Shown one piece after another: positions 1 through 11,900 of a stretch of DNA of 64,000 bases. Source of the stretch: Ophiostoma sp. CBS 140.51 (Eukaryota; Ascomycota; Sordariomycetes; Ophiostomatales; Ophiostomataceae). Numbering within the stretch: position 1 is the first letter of the stretch; the number at the start of each line of letters is the position of its first letter. The notes below the pieces were generated by a model. That model did no database searches. It saw nothing but the letters and a program-made list of their open reading frames with translations, and had not been told where the DNA came from. The position numbers were made by a program, and so were the translations under genes. Location of the stretch: assembly GCA_029298735.1 (NCBI GenBank), contig JANSLP010000102.1:1-64000 (forward strand), given 5' to 3'.

Positions 1-818
1 CCGATTTGGCCGCCTTTCAGACGTCACGAAAGTACGGCAAAGGCAGACAACGTCTAGAAGGACTGGGTGCCAATATTCGGTTTTGGCGAAGGAGTCTGCT
101 GTAAGGCTGTTTTATTTGGACAGGGCTGTGGACCAATCAGAAGCCGTTATTTGATTATATAATTTTATTTTATTTGCACCGGACCGGTGCACCTATTGGG
201 AGCCGCCCTGAGAACTTTGGTTAGGCGACCAGGCGAGGAAGGGCGTGAATTGCCACTACGCCGCGCTTTAGCCCACTGTTTCGAGGAGAAGCCGCCTTCA
301 CTGTGAGTGCCCGTTCGCGCCTTCTGCTTTGCGACAACAGGCGCTAGCATGGTGAGAGGCGACGGCCGTTTAAAGAGCAAAGAGCAATAACGGCCAAAAC
401 ATTGCCTCATTGCCGCATCGCCGCCCAAAACGCGAACGACATCTTCACGTTTACACTCGTGAACGGCCACGACACAGCGACTCCACCGCTCCTTTTCACG
501 CACGAACGATGCGCTCCGTGCAGAGTTTTGAGCACGGCATGCGCCATGATCCTTGTTGATCTTCAGCAAACGACTACGCGTAATCATTTTCGACATCACG
601 ACATCACGACTTCTTGATTTCTCGATTTCTCGATTTCACCTCCTTTTCTTTCTTTCGATCTTTGGACACGCGATGACATTTGCGCCATTGCGCGTCCACG
701 ATCATCGCTGCCCCGCGTCACGACATATCCCTCGCCCCGGCGACGGCGGTTCTTCTCTCCTCCTCTCCTAGACACATATTGTGCCCGCCAGTGAGCGCGC
801 ACAGTCGCAATCGCCACG
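1..818. other. Upstream region, no gene seen
   Basis: No open frame here resembles a protein I recognise. The last 250 bases are rich in C and T on the plus strand, as is usual for the 5' leader of filamentous-fungal genes, and lead into the ATG at 819. Two small tandem motifs occur between about 590 and 640 (acatcacg-type and tcgatttc-type, roughly three copies each). This is most likely the promoter and leader of the JmjC gene. Confidence 0.5.
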
Positions 819-3800
819 ATGCCGCCCGTCGCGATGCACCCGCAGGCGAAGTTCGACCCCATCCCGCCGGACCTCGACCTCCACAGCCTCGTGCAGGACA
901 CGCCCAATTTCGAGTGGGCCACACAGATTTCGGCGTCGGAAATCTTTGCGCTCGGCCAACCGCGGTTCGAGAAGCTCGTGATGATCCACGTCATCAACGG
1001 CGGCAAGCCTTTGGTGATTAAAGACTGGAACGACCGGCTGCCCAAGGGTTTATTTAGTGCCAAATGGCTTGAGGAGGTCTACAACCGCAAAGAGGAGCGC
1101 GTGTGGGACATTAACGGCAAGAACAACATCCCCATGACGATGGGCCACTACCTGCGGTCGATGAAGCAGCTCACGGATCAATGGACACCGCGCAACTTTC
1201 GCGACGAACGCCGTCAGCGTTTGTATTTAAAAGACATTGACTGCCCGCCCGAGTGGCAGGAAAAGCTGGCCAAGGTGCTGCCACGGCTCATCTTTTACCT
1301 CAATGAGGACATTGAGGGCGGACTCAGCATGAACCACCACAACGGCATGACCGACGACGACAACGACATGTTTATCGACGACCGACCGACCGCCCGCGCT
1401 GGTGACTTGATGAGCAGTCTGCCACCGGAGATGCGCGCCGAGAACCTCATGTGTTACATTGGCCACGAGGGCACATACACGCCAGCGCATCGCGAGATGT
1501 GCGCCAGTCTAGGTCAGAACATTATGGTCGAGGCGTCTGGCTCCGAGAACGGCGAGAAGCCCGGCAGTTCGATCTGGTTTATGACGGAGACAAAAGACCG
1601 CGAAGTCGTTGGCGAATACTTTTTGTCTATGCTGGGCCACGACGTCGAGATCGAAAAGCATTTCGCACAGATCAACGCCTGGAAGAAGGCCGCCTTTCCC
1701 GTCTACATTGTCGAACAGAAAGTGGGCGACCTGATCCTCGTTCCGCCATTGGCACCGCACCAGGTCTGGAACCGCGGCACACGCACAATGAAGGTGGCCT
1801 GGAACCGTACTGTCGTCGAAACTTTGGAAATGGCACTGCATGAGGCCCTGCCCAAGGCACGATTGGTGTGTCGTGACGAGCAGTACAAGAACAAGGCCAT
1901 CATCTACTACACCATGAAGAAGTACTACAAGGAGCTCGAATACGCCCGGACCGACCGCCAGCTTGTGTCGTTTGGTATTAGCCAGGACACGCGCAATCCC
2001 GTCCGGACCTCCCAGGTGGCCGCAGACTTCAAGAAGCTGATGCGCTTGTACACGGAGATTCTCGTCGATGAAATGTTCAACACCAAGGAAAAGAACGTCG
2101 AGTACATCCCCTTTGACTCTAACATTACCTGCTCGTACTGTCGGTCCAACATCTTCAACCGCTTCCTGACATGCAAACATTGCGTACGGCAACTGGCCGA
2201 CGGCGACGAGGATACCTACGATGTCTGCATGGAGTGCTATGCCATGGGCCGCTCGTGCATGTGTGTCTCGGGTCTTGGCTGGTGCGAGCAGTGGCCATGG
2301 GGGGAGCTCGTCAGCAACTACGACAAGTGGCAGGCCATGGTGGTGAGCAACGACGCCTTTATCGACGCCTTTTCTTCTCCGCCACCACTCGAAGTGGCCA
2401 GACTTCGTGCTGGGAAGAAGCCGGTGGCACAGATTTGCCAAGAACAGCTGCGGCGACGGCCGTTCCGAGACATCACCAAACCTGTTGAAAAGCCGCAAGA
2501 GCCTGAAGAGCCCGAGGTCGACGACGACGGCAAAGTCATCAAGAAGAAGGCCAAGAGCCGGTGGGCCAAGAAGGGCGACGTGTACCGCTGCCATGTGTGC
2601 TGTCACAAGGACCACAGATACCGCCTCGCCTTCTGCACAACGCCCGGCTGCGTGGAAGCATACTGCTACGGTGTGCTGTACCGCGGCTTTGACATGATGC
2701 CCCAGTCTGTCATGCAAAAAGAGTATTGGAAGTGCCCTCGGTGCATGAAGATTTGCAACTGCGGCGCGTGCCGGCGAGCGGGCATAACGAACCCGTACAT
2801 CCCCAAGGGCACGCTTCTGGGCCACGACACACGCCCCATTGCTGACGACCGGAGTGTCGAGTCGCTCATCAATTTCCGGCTGCACAACCTATTGTGGCTC
2901 AAGAACAGCGGCGAGGAGGGTCGGAGCATTGCCAGCAAACGCATGCAGAGGTTGCGGCAAAAAGCCGATGCAGCCAAGGCTCAGGATGCCGACGGAGACT
3001 TGGAGGGTGGCTTTGGCAGCATCCAGAATGGTGGCAGCAGCCAAGACCACAGCATGGTGGATGCCGATGGCCATGGCGGCACGGCTACTGGTGTACATGG
3101 TGCTGACGGCAGTTTTGGATCAGCAACAGTCGGACCCGATGGACAACCTCTCCACGAGGTGCACGGCGACGAGGCCGGTGTCAACCCATCGCTGCTCCAC
3201 AACGGCTCGGCCACGTCCTGCCCAGAACTGGTCGAGGACTACCCGGACCCCAACGACTCGGTGCTCAACAGCGAGCTGGCAGCAACAACCTTTGGTCGGG
3301 CCTACTACATGGACGACGACGACAGCCCCAACAAGATTCTGTTTGACCCGTACCACGAACCGGCACCCAACCCCATGGTGGGCAACCTGGGATCGCTGGA
3401 TACGCTGCCCGAGTTCTTGGAGAGCTACACCCAGAAGCCGATCCGCAAGCCACGGAAGGAGACAGACCTGGATCCCGACTACACTGGTCCCAGAAAGAGA
3501 AACCGCAAGAAGCCGTCAGCTGCCGAGGAGACGGATCCTAACATGAATCTCGACCCGGCACTGCTGAATGCACAGCCCGCGAACGGTGCTACCACATCCA
3601 CGGGAGAGGCTCCTGGTGGTTCTGGTTCTGAGACAAGAGCTGCCGCTCCTGCTGCTCCTACGTCGTCCATTGAGGCAGCCATTGCCACGGCCATGGCCGG
3701 CGCAGCGGCACAGCTGGAGAGCATGGCTGCTGCACAGGCCGCCAAAGCTGCGACGGCGGACGCCAACAATGCCACCAATACTAATTCTACCAACAAGGGG

Positions 3801-5318
3801 AATGGTGGTGGTGCAGCAGATAAGGCCGACGACGAGCCGACCCATGGTTATCCCGCCAATGTTCCCAAACTTCGACATGCACGGCCCAAGGCCTCGTATC
3901 TTGTGGATGTCGCCAGCGACAATGAAGCCGACGAGGAGACCACGACGACAAGCAAAAAGGAGAAACCGGCCGTTGTCAACGACACCAATGTCATCCCATC
4001 TGTTGAGAAGGAGCCGACCGCTGATGAGGCTCTCATGTCACCGTCGCCAGTGCCAGAGGAGCCAGCCAAGCCCGTGTCAGTATCAAAGACACCGGCTGCA
4101 GTTGATACTCCCTCTACCACGAAGGAGGCTGGCAGCACCACATTGCAGACGACGACAGAACCTCGCAAGCGTGGCCGCCCGCCTCGGTCGAGCCTGCCCG
4201 GCGGAGCCACACCCTCAAGCGAGCCCGCAGTCAAGAAGTCACGCATTGCGGCCTCCGTCGCGTTTTCTGGCAAAAGGTCTGTCGAAGGGTTTGGCAGTGC
4301 CTGGAAACCCGTCAATGCTACTGTCCATCCTGGTCCTGGTCCTGGTCGGCCACCGAAACGGCCATCGTTTGTTGATAGTGATGATGATGACGATGACAAC
4401 GACGATGTCGACAACAACGACGACAACAACGACGACAACGACGACGACAACGACGACGACAACGATGGCTCCTTCCGGCCCGGCTCGAACAGCGTCCCAG
4501 AGAAACGGAGCCCTGGCCGGCCGCCCAAGAGTGTCGGTCGTCCCAGTCTTTCTTCCTCTGCGGCAGTGGTAGACCGGCCCCGTCCCAGCACCCCGAGTCT
4601 TCTCCCTCCACCATCGACAAAGTTCATGTCCATGGCCGAACGCATGGCATTGAAGGGCAAGAAATTCAAGATGGCCGGCAAGGAGAAGAACAAGGAGAGC
4701 AACGACAAAGAAAAGGAAAAAGAGAACAGTGCCACGCCTTCGTCTGTCACCTCGCCGTCCACTGCAACTGCTCCCAAGCCGTCATCATCGGTTGTCGTTG
4801 AGGCAGCCGACAAGCCCAAGCCAAAGGATACACCGCCATCGTCGACAAAGAAGCCGTCTCTCACGCCCAAGCCTGCCCCGGCAATCACTCGCCGCCGTGC
4901 CAACTCGTCCGACGGCAGCAGCGATGACGAATTCCCAACCCGACCGACACCATCGTCCCTGCCTACACGCGGTACACCAGGCAGCGGTCGTGGTCGTGGC
5001 CGGCCTACCCGCGGACGGCCTATTGGCTCGGGTTCAGGTCGGGACAGGGGCCCGACCGTTGTGCGGCTTGTCAGTTCCGATAGTGAAGGGGATAGTGGTA
5101 GTGGCAGCGACAACGGAGGCAACAAGAAGAGGCCTGCACGCCGCCGCTCGGACAGCAACTTAGACGACGATAGCGACGGCTCCGCGTCTGCGTCTGGCTC
5201 CGACTCTGGCGGATCAACAGTACGCAGGCCATTTTTCGCCCGTCGCGGTGGAATGCGTGGTCGTGGTGGACGGGGCCGTGGCCGTCCTCGGGGCCGGCCG
5301 GCTGGTGTGACCAGATAG
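819..5318 (+). CDS. JmjC-domain protein with R1-type (4CXXC) zinc finger and AT-hooks
   Basis: A single-exon frame of 1499 residues starts at the first ATG after a pyrimidine-rich leader. The N-terminal part reads as a JmjC fold: an H-R-E iron triad start (His224, Glu226) and a distal His314 in an APHQVWN context, spaced as in JmjC oxygenases. A first Cys cluster lies at about residues 438-485. A second, at about 591-655 (CHVC ... CPRC ... CNCGAC), has the form of the zf-4CXXC_R1 domain found in CDCA7-like proteins. The C-terminal half is disordered, with an Ala-rich segment, an Asp/Asn tract and three AT-hook-like GRPP motifs (near residues 1117, 1178 and 1233), ending in Gly-Arg repeats. 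The likely role is a nuclear chromatin factor, possibly a histone demethylase. Catalytic activity is inferred, and the first triad uses Glu rather than the commoner Asp. The family call is good; the precise orthologue is uncertain. Confidence 0.85.
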   Translation: MPPVAMHPQAKFDPIPPDLDLHSLVQDTPNFEWATQISASEIFALGQPRFEKLVMIHVINGGKPLVIKDWNDRLPKGLFSAKWLEEVYNRKEERVWDINGKNNIPMTMGHYLRSMKQLTDQWTPRNFRDERRQRLYLKDIDCPPEWQEKLAKVLPRLIFYLNEDIEGGLSMNHHNGMTDDDNDMFIDDRPTARAGDLMSSLPPEMRAENLMCYIGHEGTYTPAHREMCASLGQNIMVEASGSENGEKPGSSIWFMTETKDREVVGEYFLSMLGHDVEIEKHFAQINAWKKAAFPVYIVEQKVGDLILVPPLAPHQVWNRGTRTMKVAWNRTVVETLEMALHEALPKARLVCRDEQYKNKAIIYYTMKKYYKELEYARTDRQLVSFGISQDTRNPVRTSQVAADFKKLMRLYTEILVDEMFNTKEKNVEYIPFDSNITCSYCRSNIFNRFLTCKHCVRQLADGDEDTYDVCMECYAMGRSCMCVSGLGWCEQWPWGELVSNYDKWQAMVVSNDAFIDAFSSPPPLEVARLRAGKKPVAQICQEQLRRRPFRDITKPVEKPQEPEEPEVDDDGKVIKKKAKSRWAKKGDVYRCHVCCHKDHRYRLAFCTTPGCVEAYCYGVLYRGFDMMPQSVMQKEYWKCPRCMKICNCGACRRAGITNPYIPKGTLLGHDTRPIADDRSVESLINFRLHNLLWLKNSGEEGRSIASKRMQRLRQKADAAKAQDADGDLEGGFGSIQNGGSSQDHSMVDADGHGGTATGVHGADGSFGSATVGPDGQPLHEVHGDEAGVNPSLLHNGSATSCPELVEDYPDPNDSVLNSELAATTFGRAYYMDDDDSPNKILFDPYHEPAPNPMVGNLGSLDTLPEFLESYTQKPIRKPRKETDLDPDYTGPRKRNRKKPSAAEETDPNMNLDPALLNAQPANGATTSTGEAPGGSGSETRAAAPAAPTSSIEAAIATAMAGAAAQLESMAAAQAAKAATADANNATNTNSTNKGNGGGAADKADDEPTHGYPANVPKLRHARPKASYLVDVASDNEADEETTTTSKKEKPAVVNDTNVIPSVEKEPTADEALMSPSPVPEEPAKPVSVSKTPAAVDTPSTTKEAGSTTLQTTTEPRKRGRPPRSSLPGGATPSSEPAVKKSRIAASVAFSGKRSVEGFGSAWKPVNATVHPGPGPGRPPKRPSFVDSDDDDDDNDDVDNNDDNNDDNDDDNDDDNDGSFRPGSNSVPEKRSPGRPPKSVGRPSLSSSAAVVDRPRPSTPSLLPPPSTKFMSMAERMALKGKKFKMAGKEKNKESNDKEKEKENSATPSSVTSPSTATAPKPSSSVVVEAADKPKPKDTPPSSTKKPSLTPKPAPAITRRRANSSDGSSDDEFPTRPTPSSLPTRGTPGSGRGRGRPTRGRPIGSGSGRDRGPTVVRLVSSDSEGDSGSGSDNGGNKKRPARRRSDSNLDDDSDGSASASGSDSGGSTVRRPFFARRGGMRGRGGRGRGRPRGRPAGVTR
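4375..4467 (+). repeat. Asp/Asn codon microsatellite inside the JmjC gene
   Basis: A run of GAT/GAC/AAC codons encodes about 30 Asp and Asn residues (near residues 1186-1216), between two AT-hook-like motifs. The mix of synonymous codons and its purity make it a likely length-variable acidic tract. Confidence 0.8.
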
Positions 5319-5620
5319 GATTCGGAGGTCCAGCTGGTGTAGGTGGTAGTGTATTCTGTCATAATTTTGTGTTTTTATCTTGTTTTATACCTTCAAGTTC
5401 AATTCGTTTGCAGAGGATGCTTATCTGTGTCCATGGTTTTCTGTTCAGTGCAAGGATTGCATGTTAATTGTTTCTTCCCTGTTGAATACCTCTTAGAAAA
5501 TTCCAATGTTTTCTTATTTACATTTTTGTCTTTGTTCCATGCTCCTATGGCTGTTCAAATTAATGCAAAAACCCCGTCCCAATGCAAATTTGTTGTCCTC
5601 CCTTCGGTCGAAGAGGAGAA
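5319..5620. other. Convergent 3' regions
   Basis: About 300 bases, T-rich on the plus strand, lie between the stop of the JmjC gene and the stop of the minus-strand small gene. They hold the two 3' untranslated regions; nothing else is seen. Confidence 0.5.
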
Positions 5621-5994
5621 CTATGCCTTCTTCTTGTTACTCGACTGCTTGGCCTCGTGGGCCGCCTTGGCCTGGTGCACGGCGTCTTTTGCGTCAAAGC
5701 CCGACTTGTCCGCCTTGACGGCCTCCTCGCTGTCCGAAGCCAGGTCCGGCATCCACTCGCCCTCGCCCTTTTTCTGGCGCTGCAGCGAGGCCTGCTTGAG
5801 CTTGTCGACCTGGAATTCCGGGTCGGCTATACTGTTAGTGGTGAACAATAATAATCTGCGTGGACGGGGGGCTTACTAGACTGCGACTCGCCGTGCCTCC
5901 GGGCGGCGGTTGTCGAGATGGGACGGACTGTGACTGGGATCGCGACCGAAGCCGGGCGGAGGCTAAGGATGCGGGCGCGGAGCAATGAGGCCAT
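5621..5994 (-). CDS. Small mitochondrial-type protein, unknown function
   Basis: Two exons (complement 5877-5994 and 5621-5826) join in frame across a 50-base intron with a GTAAGC donor and a CTAAC...TATAG 3' end, giving 107 residues. The N-terminus (MASLLRARILSLRPASV...) is rich in Arg, Ser and Ala with no acidic residue before about residue 36, as expected for a mitochondrial presequence; an ISTTAARR-like stretch could be the processing region. The mature part is charged, with the segment GEWMPDLASDSEEAVKAD followed by a Lys/Ala-rich tail. I recognise this as the style of a small conserved fungal mitochondrial protein but cannot name a function. The exon join is well supported by frame and splice consensus. 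Confidence 0.7.
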
Positions 5995-8900
5995 GCTGAT
6001 GGTGTGGTTGTCGGTTGTGGTGTAGAAGGTATCGATGCGATGTAGAGGATGTCGATTCGGTAGATGGAAGATGTCTGATGAAGCAATTGAGGATGGAAAG
6101 TTGATAAAAGTAAAAAAGATTTCACTTCAATTGAAGAAAACACTTTGGTCTTTGTATTGGACCCCTCGCCTCTCAAAAGAACGGCCGTTGGATGTTTCTT
6201 AGTGATGGTGTCCTGACAGTTCCTGATCAGCACAGCTATGTATGACGTAATTGTTCTGGGCAAAGAAGGAGAGAAAGCGATCGAGCTCCTTACCCTTGGT
6301 GAAAAAGAATAGCATATAGCACACAAATCCACAAAATATCCTCGGCTCTTATTTTCCTTTCCTTTCTAGCTTGTCTCGCACGAGCTTAAGGTTGTCTTGT
6401 TGTTCTTTTGTTTGCTTTTTTGCAGCTATTTTGTTTGATTTTCTACGACGATGGTGGAGAGCTGTGACGTTTTGTCGATCTGAATGGTCAATTGCACCAT
6501 CGCCAAAGGATGTGTAGAACCACGTTTATCCGGCCACCTTTTGTCCTGAAAACTAGAAACTGGGAGGATCTGGTCAAATGAAATCTCTGCAATTTATAAC
6601 AATGAAAATTGTTCGTTTTGTGTATGTTTGGTGTTTGTGTTTCCTTATTATGTGTTTATGTGTTTTCTTGTGGATGGTCAGAAGAACGTGACATTTTTGA
6701 ACCATGAATTAGAATAAAAATCAGAAGACACAAAAAAAAGAACCCAATAATTGCAGTAAAAAATCCAAATAAATTGTAAAGAGCTAAGGAATAATAATAG
6801 AACATCAACGAGTAGAAACATACCCGAATTTCACGATATTCAACTGATTTTCCAGTGTTCTGACGTCGTTCTCACGACATTAAATCTGTGCACTGTCTTT
6901 TTTCAGAGTGTCTGACAACAGGTGACAACTGACACAACTGCTGCAGAACAGTGGCCCCATATCTCGCAGAAAGCAGAAAATGCCCGAGCTCCCACCCTGA
7001 AAGCTCAAAAAGCCCAGCCCACTTTCTCCCTCTCCGGGGGTGGCTGTGGCGTGTTTTGCGGTTCGTGCACCGCCGGGACGCCACCCCCAGTCGACAAACG
7101 TCACGTGGTGGATAATATCGCTGGCAGCAGTGCTGAGAGCACTCTCACCCCTTCTCCCAAACTCTCGATTTCATGCAGGTAGCCAACCCGCGTGCATAGC
7201 CACCCGAGACCCAAAGACCCAAAAGACCCAGAGACGAGTCGATGCGGCAGTCTCCCGGAGAGGGCCACCGAGAAAGAGGCCAACCAGCCTGCTGAGTAGT
7301 TTGTGATGGAGTATCGCGACGTGCCTTGCAGGGTGCCTTCAGCCATGTTTGTCTCTTGATGATGTGTCCAGAGCAGTGGGAGTCACTGCAACTGCACCAG
7401 GCCGAACATCGAGAGGCCCCAGAGAATGAGGGAACGGACGACGTCCGTGGATAAGAAACACAAAGAGGTTAAGAGGTTAAAACTCTAATGCAGTTAAAGT
7501 GTGTATGAGAAACGAGGGCCAATGCTTTCTTTTCGTATCGTCCCTGGGAAGCAGGTATATGGCAAAATGGGCAAGAAGGCACAGTTTACAATGCCGTTAT
7601 TTGCCCAAAATAGCACTGGAGCTACGAGTATACTCTGTCCCACGGTTTGTTGGAAGATCATGTCCTTTTGTTCTGGTTGCCTTTTCTCATTCATCAATCT
7701 CCTGTCTCCTGCATCGTGTCGCCTGTTTGTGCCTTTTCCCGTTCTGCAGAGTTAATGGGAGCACTTTAAAGGGCACATCAAATGCCATGGCACTCTATCA
7801 AAAACGATCCGGCCGCCCCCGGTTGGGTCTGTTCCTGACACGCCAGCCATCCTGCATGCTCAAAGGTTTCCCTTTCACTCTTATCAGAGGGGAAGGACGT
7901 TTGATTGATCAAAACCCAGGTTTTAACAGTGTCCGTCTGCTTGTGTTTCTTCTTTTTGCGGGCTCGTTTTGGAACTTTGTTTGTGAGTTGCGACGTACGG
8001 GGGTCGTGCTTGATCTCCCTCTAGGATCCAATGGGCATTGAAGTGGTCGCAGAAGAAAAGCCAGAAAGTCAAAATGCGACCCTGCTTCTGACACCCTTTC
8101 TTTTTTGTCGTCTTTTCTCTTTCCTTTTGACAACTTTTCTTTTTATCTCACGCGCCCTGCACAACCGCCACGATTTCATCGGACGTCTTCCTCCCCTCCC
8201 AGCCAATCGATCGCGCGGGCCGGTTTAATTGAATGCATACGACTACGCGTAATCCGCGGTAAGACTTCCTGGACTTTCCCTGGCGAGCCTGGGAATTCCT
8301 GTGAGAAGAAAGAAAAACGTGTGGGAGGGGAGAAGGTGTGGTGGGTGGGATGAGTTCAAGAGAGTGTGGTAGGGTGAGATACAAAATTTTTTTATGTGAT
8401 CAGGGCGGCTGTGGTCTGGCCCTTGTGGGGTGGTCTTGGTGTCTGTGACAGGCTCTGGAGTCTTCTCTGAAATCGACATGGGGATAACCAAGAATCTTTG
8501 CTCTTCACCGCTTCTTTGGATCATTGAGTAGGGCGACGGCACTACATTGGCTAGGGAGGGCTGAGAGCGGGACACTCTGAGAGACAGGCAATAGCACAGA
8601 ACAACTATCAAGTGGCGAAAAGATAAAGCTCTGGAACACTGGAACAGTGTGACGCTGGACGACTGTTGGGAGTTCAGAAAATGCATCTCTTTTGGGTGTT
8701 CCCGGGGAAAGACGACGAGGCCAATGCAAGGGATGCAAGTCACGAGCGAGAAAAAGAAAAGAAAGGAAAGTGACCAGAAAGAAACCTTCTTCACGGCACC
8801 TCACTGGTCGCAACCGTTTTCTGTTGCTCTTTTGTTTGTTACTATTCTCGGTTCTTCTGCACAGGACGGTTCTGCACAAGATCGGCTCGATTTACATGAT

Positions 8901-11900
8901 AGTCTCGTAGTCTGCCATTCACTGTGCAGTTTCTGTGCAGCGACTGAGCGACTTTGCTTTTTCCGTTTCGTTTATTCTTGAACAGAGTCGACAACCCCGT
9001 CGCCCCCCCGAAAGAAGACAGAAAGTGAGACAGGCAACCTCCAGATGTCTCACTTGTCTTTAACTTGTCTTGCCTGCCTGCGGAGAGCTGAGAAGATCCT
9101 GTCCGTCGACTGGAATGGCGTTGTTGCTGGGACGGGAAGGACAAGTGGTACGCTGTATTTGTTTGTTGAACATCTTAAAGCGGCATTCCGGGGTATCGTC
9201 GAATGGGGAGGGTGGACTCCGTAAAGAACGAATGTTTGGGGCAATTGGCAAATATGAAATCAATCGTAAGACAAGCGAGACAGACCCAGATAGAGGTCCT
9301 TTTTGATGGTCTCGCCACTTGGAGAGATTCCTCAACTCTCTGGAGAACTCTTATGTTCCTTGGAAGACTTCCATTTTTGTTCTTTTCGAGTTCGTCCTCT
9401 CTGTGCCTCTCTTCCTGCTTTCCGCATCGTCTTTGATAATCACCACTCCCGTTCATCAGGGGACGGGGCAGCAAATACCATGCTTATGTTCATCAGTGGT
9501 CCTTTCACCGGAAAAGAAGATCGATCTACGGAGTACCTTGAGATCTTATGTCAAGTCCTTTTGTGATATGTGAATAATCTACTTTGAGAGTAAAGCTGAC
9601 GATGCAATTAAGCCTCCGTCTCACAGAGATGATATTCAAAAAGGAAGTCTTCAAAAATATATTGGCATGTTTTGGCGAGCAATGCCGTGAATCGGTTGAA
9701 GAGATGGGCTGAGATACACAGTGACTAATTGTAAAGGGCAACCAGAACCGCAACCACTGGGAAGAAGAGTCAATCGTCCAATGGGGCAACCGTCCGGGCT
9801 TCCCTCGAGATTCTCACTCCCTCTTTCTCTCCTTTCTCACGATCGCTCCCCGCCTCCTGAAACATTCGCTCTCAATCCACGGCTCAAGTTGGACTGCGTG
9901 GGGGTTTCTTCTTCTGCAGTGCTGTTTCGTTCTCACACTCCGTCTTGGCTCTTTCCATGTACTCTGTGCCGTGATATGTTGAAGATGATCCTATCGTCAG
10001 CTTTAACTTTGTTTGAAAAAGCTATCTTTTCCCGGCTGAACTCGAGATCATATCAATGTCAGAATATCGCATTGCGCGAGATTTCGTGGGAATTATCACT
10101 TGATATCCTTCCATCCTCTCCTAGTTTTTCCCTTTTCATGAGATGCAAAGATGCTCCGTTGATTTGCAAGTTCTCCACACAATGCACTGCGGTATGTGCC
10201 TTGCTTTGCTCTGCCCTGAAAAACCTAAAATAGGGAGCATAGACCAAGGGCACAGGGGCACAGGGGCCCAGGCATGGCCTGGCCCAGGGCTACGCACGGA
10301 GTAATACTACGGCAAGGGCAAGGCAAGATCAGGCCGGCATTGGATGTGCGTCTTCTTGCCTTTCGAGCCAGGAACAGGAACATAACTCACAAGATATGCA
10401 TGCGGGTTCGTCCCTGGGAACGGCACTGCCAAAGGTTGAATTCAAGAATTCAAAAGCTCCAAGAAACCAAGGAAAGAAAGAGGGGACCTTCAAAGGGTCC
10501 CGCTTCTTGTCTCTTCTGTCTCTTCTGTTCCAGGACAGAGAGGCCAGACACCCAGGCAAGCCACGCGATCGTCTCAGCGTTTCTGGCTGGCCTCACCTGA
10601 CATCCAGTCGGCCGACGACTGTCGAGGCTGTCCCTGTCTCGTGAGACGCCAACCTCCTTCTGGACCCTTTTCTGTTGACCAGCCCCTCCCGCCAGATCAC
10701 AACTGTCCTCTGTCCTCTCATCCTCTTGCCTGCATTGAGCAAGGCGGCAAGTGACAATAGGTCAATAGTGTTGCAGGGCTTTTGCGCCAACGTCGTGCAG
10801 AGACGAGAGACGGTCAGAGGCCAGTTGCAGGCCAGCGCCAGGCTGGCGTCAGTGAGTGGAAGAAGTACTTCAGTGCGCTTGCACTGTGCAGAGATACCTC
10901 CGTTTTCTGTCCTCTGTGCTTCTGCCAAGGCCCAGGAGAAAAGCACCCTTCTGGTCCCCATCTTTTCGAACCTTTTTCTGTTTCTGATTCGGTCGCCGTT
11001 CCATAGCCTGAGAAGGGGGGTTTCACCGTCCAAGCACACGCCCCAACAAAAACAGAGTGAGAAGAGACAAGCCCCAAATTGCCTGTAAATTGCGAGGCAA
11101 TGTCTCTCTCTTCACTCCATACTGTGAACTGCAGTGCAAGATTGCCGCCCAGCGGCCAGGCCATGCACTGTTACCCACTGCTGGGTCTTGCTGGGTCTTG
11201 GGTCTGCTGGGTCATGCAGGGCGAGATCTTTGTTATTTCATTGCGCTCATTGCGCTGAAGGTGCAGCAATGGGGGGGGGCTCTTGTAAATTGCATTGTTT
11301 CGAGCCCCTTTTCTGTGAGGAGCCGGTAATGCAGAGACAGAACCCCAGAAAGGCAGCAAAGCGAAGCGACGAGGCTGTTTGTACTGTTTGTTTGCGCATT
11401 GTCGCGTGCTCCGTTTTCGTCCTTCGTGCTTTTTTCTTCTCATCTGTTTCTCATCTTATCAACAAAATTGTGACGTCGATGCAAGGTATTTTGCATACCG
11501 AGGACGGCCTCGCCGTGAAGAAGGTGCTATTTTGGCTGGTATTCGTTGCGCTTTGAGTAAAGTGTGCTCTAGAAGCCCCGAGACCAAACGAGCAATCGGG
11601 AGACGTCGGACAGCCTGTGAACAAAGTAACAGCTTGGTTGGATTCATTGGTGTGAGCAGTGGCACGCTGTTGCTTTGCAGATGCATCCGGCTGCACGCCA
11701 GCAAAAATAGCGAGAAATTGATGGGCACGCGGAAAGAACACACAAAGAAGGCAGAGAAGGGAAAGAAGACAGACAACTGACAGAGGGGGACGGACGGGAA
11801 AGTGACAGGGACAGACAGAGGCTTGAAGGTTGGCGGTGGTGTCGCTCCTGCCGCCCAATTTGACCGCAAAACCCTGTCTAGACCTGTCGCAGCCTAGCGC

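Noticed and set aside
1509..2885. 458-codon minus-strand open frame
   Set aside because: It is antisense to the JmjC and zinc-finger coding region and has no domain content.
3848..5362. 504-codon minus-strand open frame, Ser/Arg-rich
   Set aside because: It is an antisense reading of the low-complexity C-terminus of the JmjC gene.
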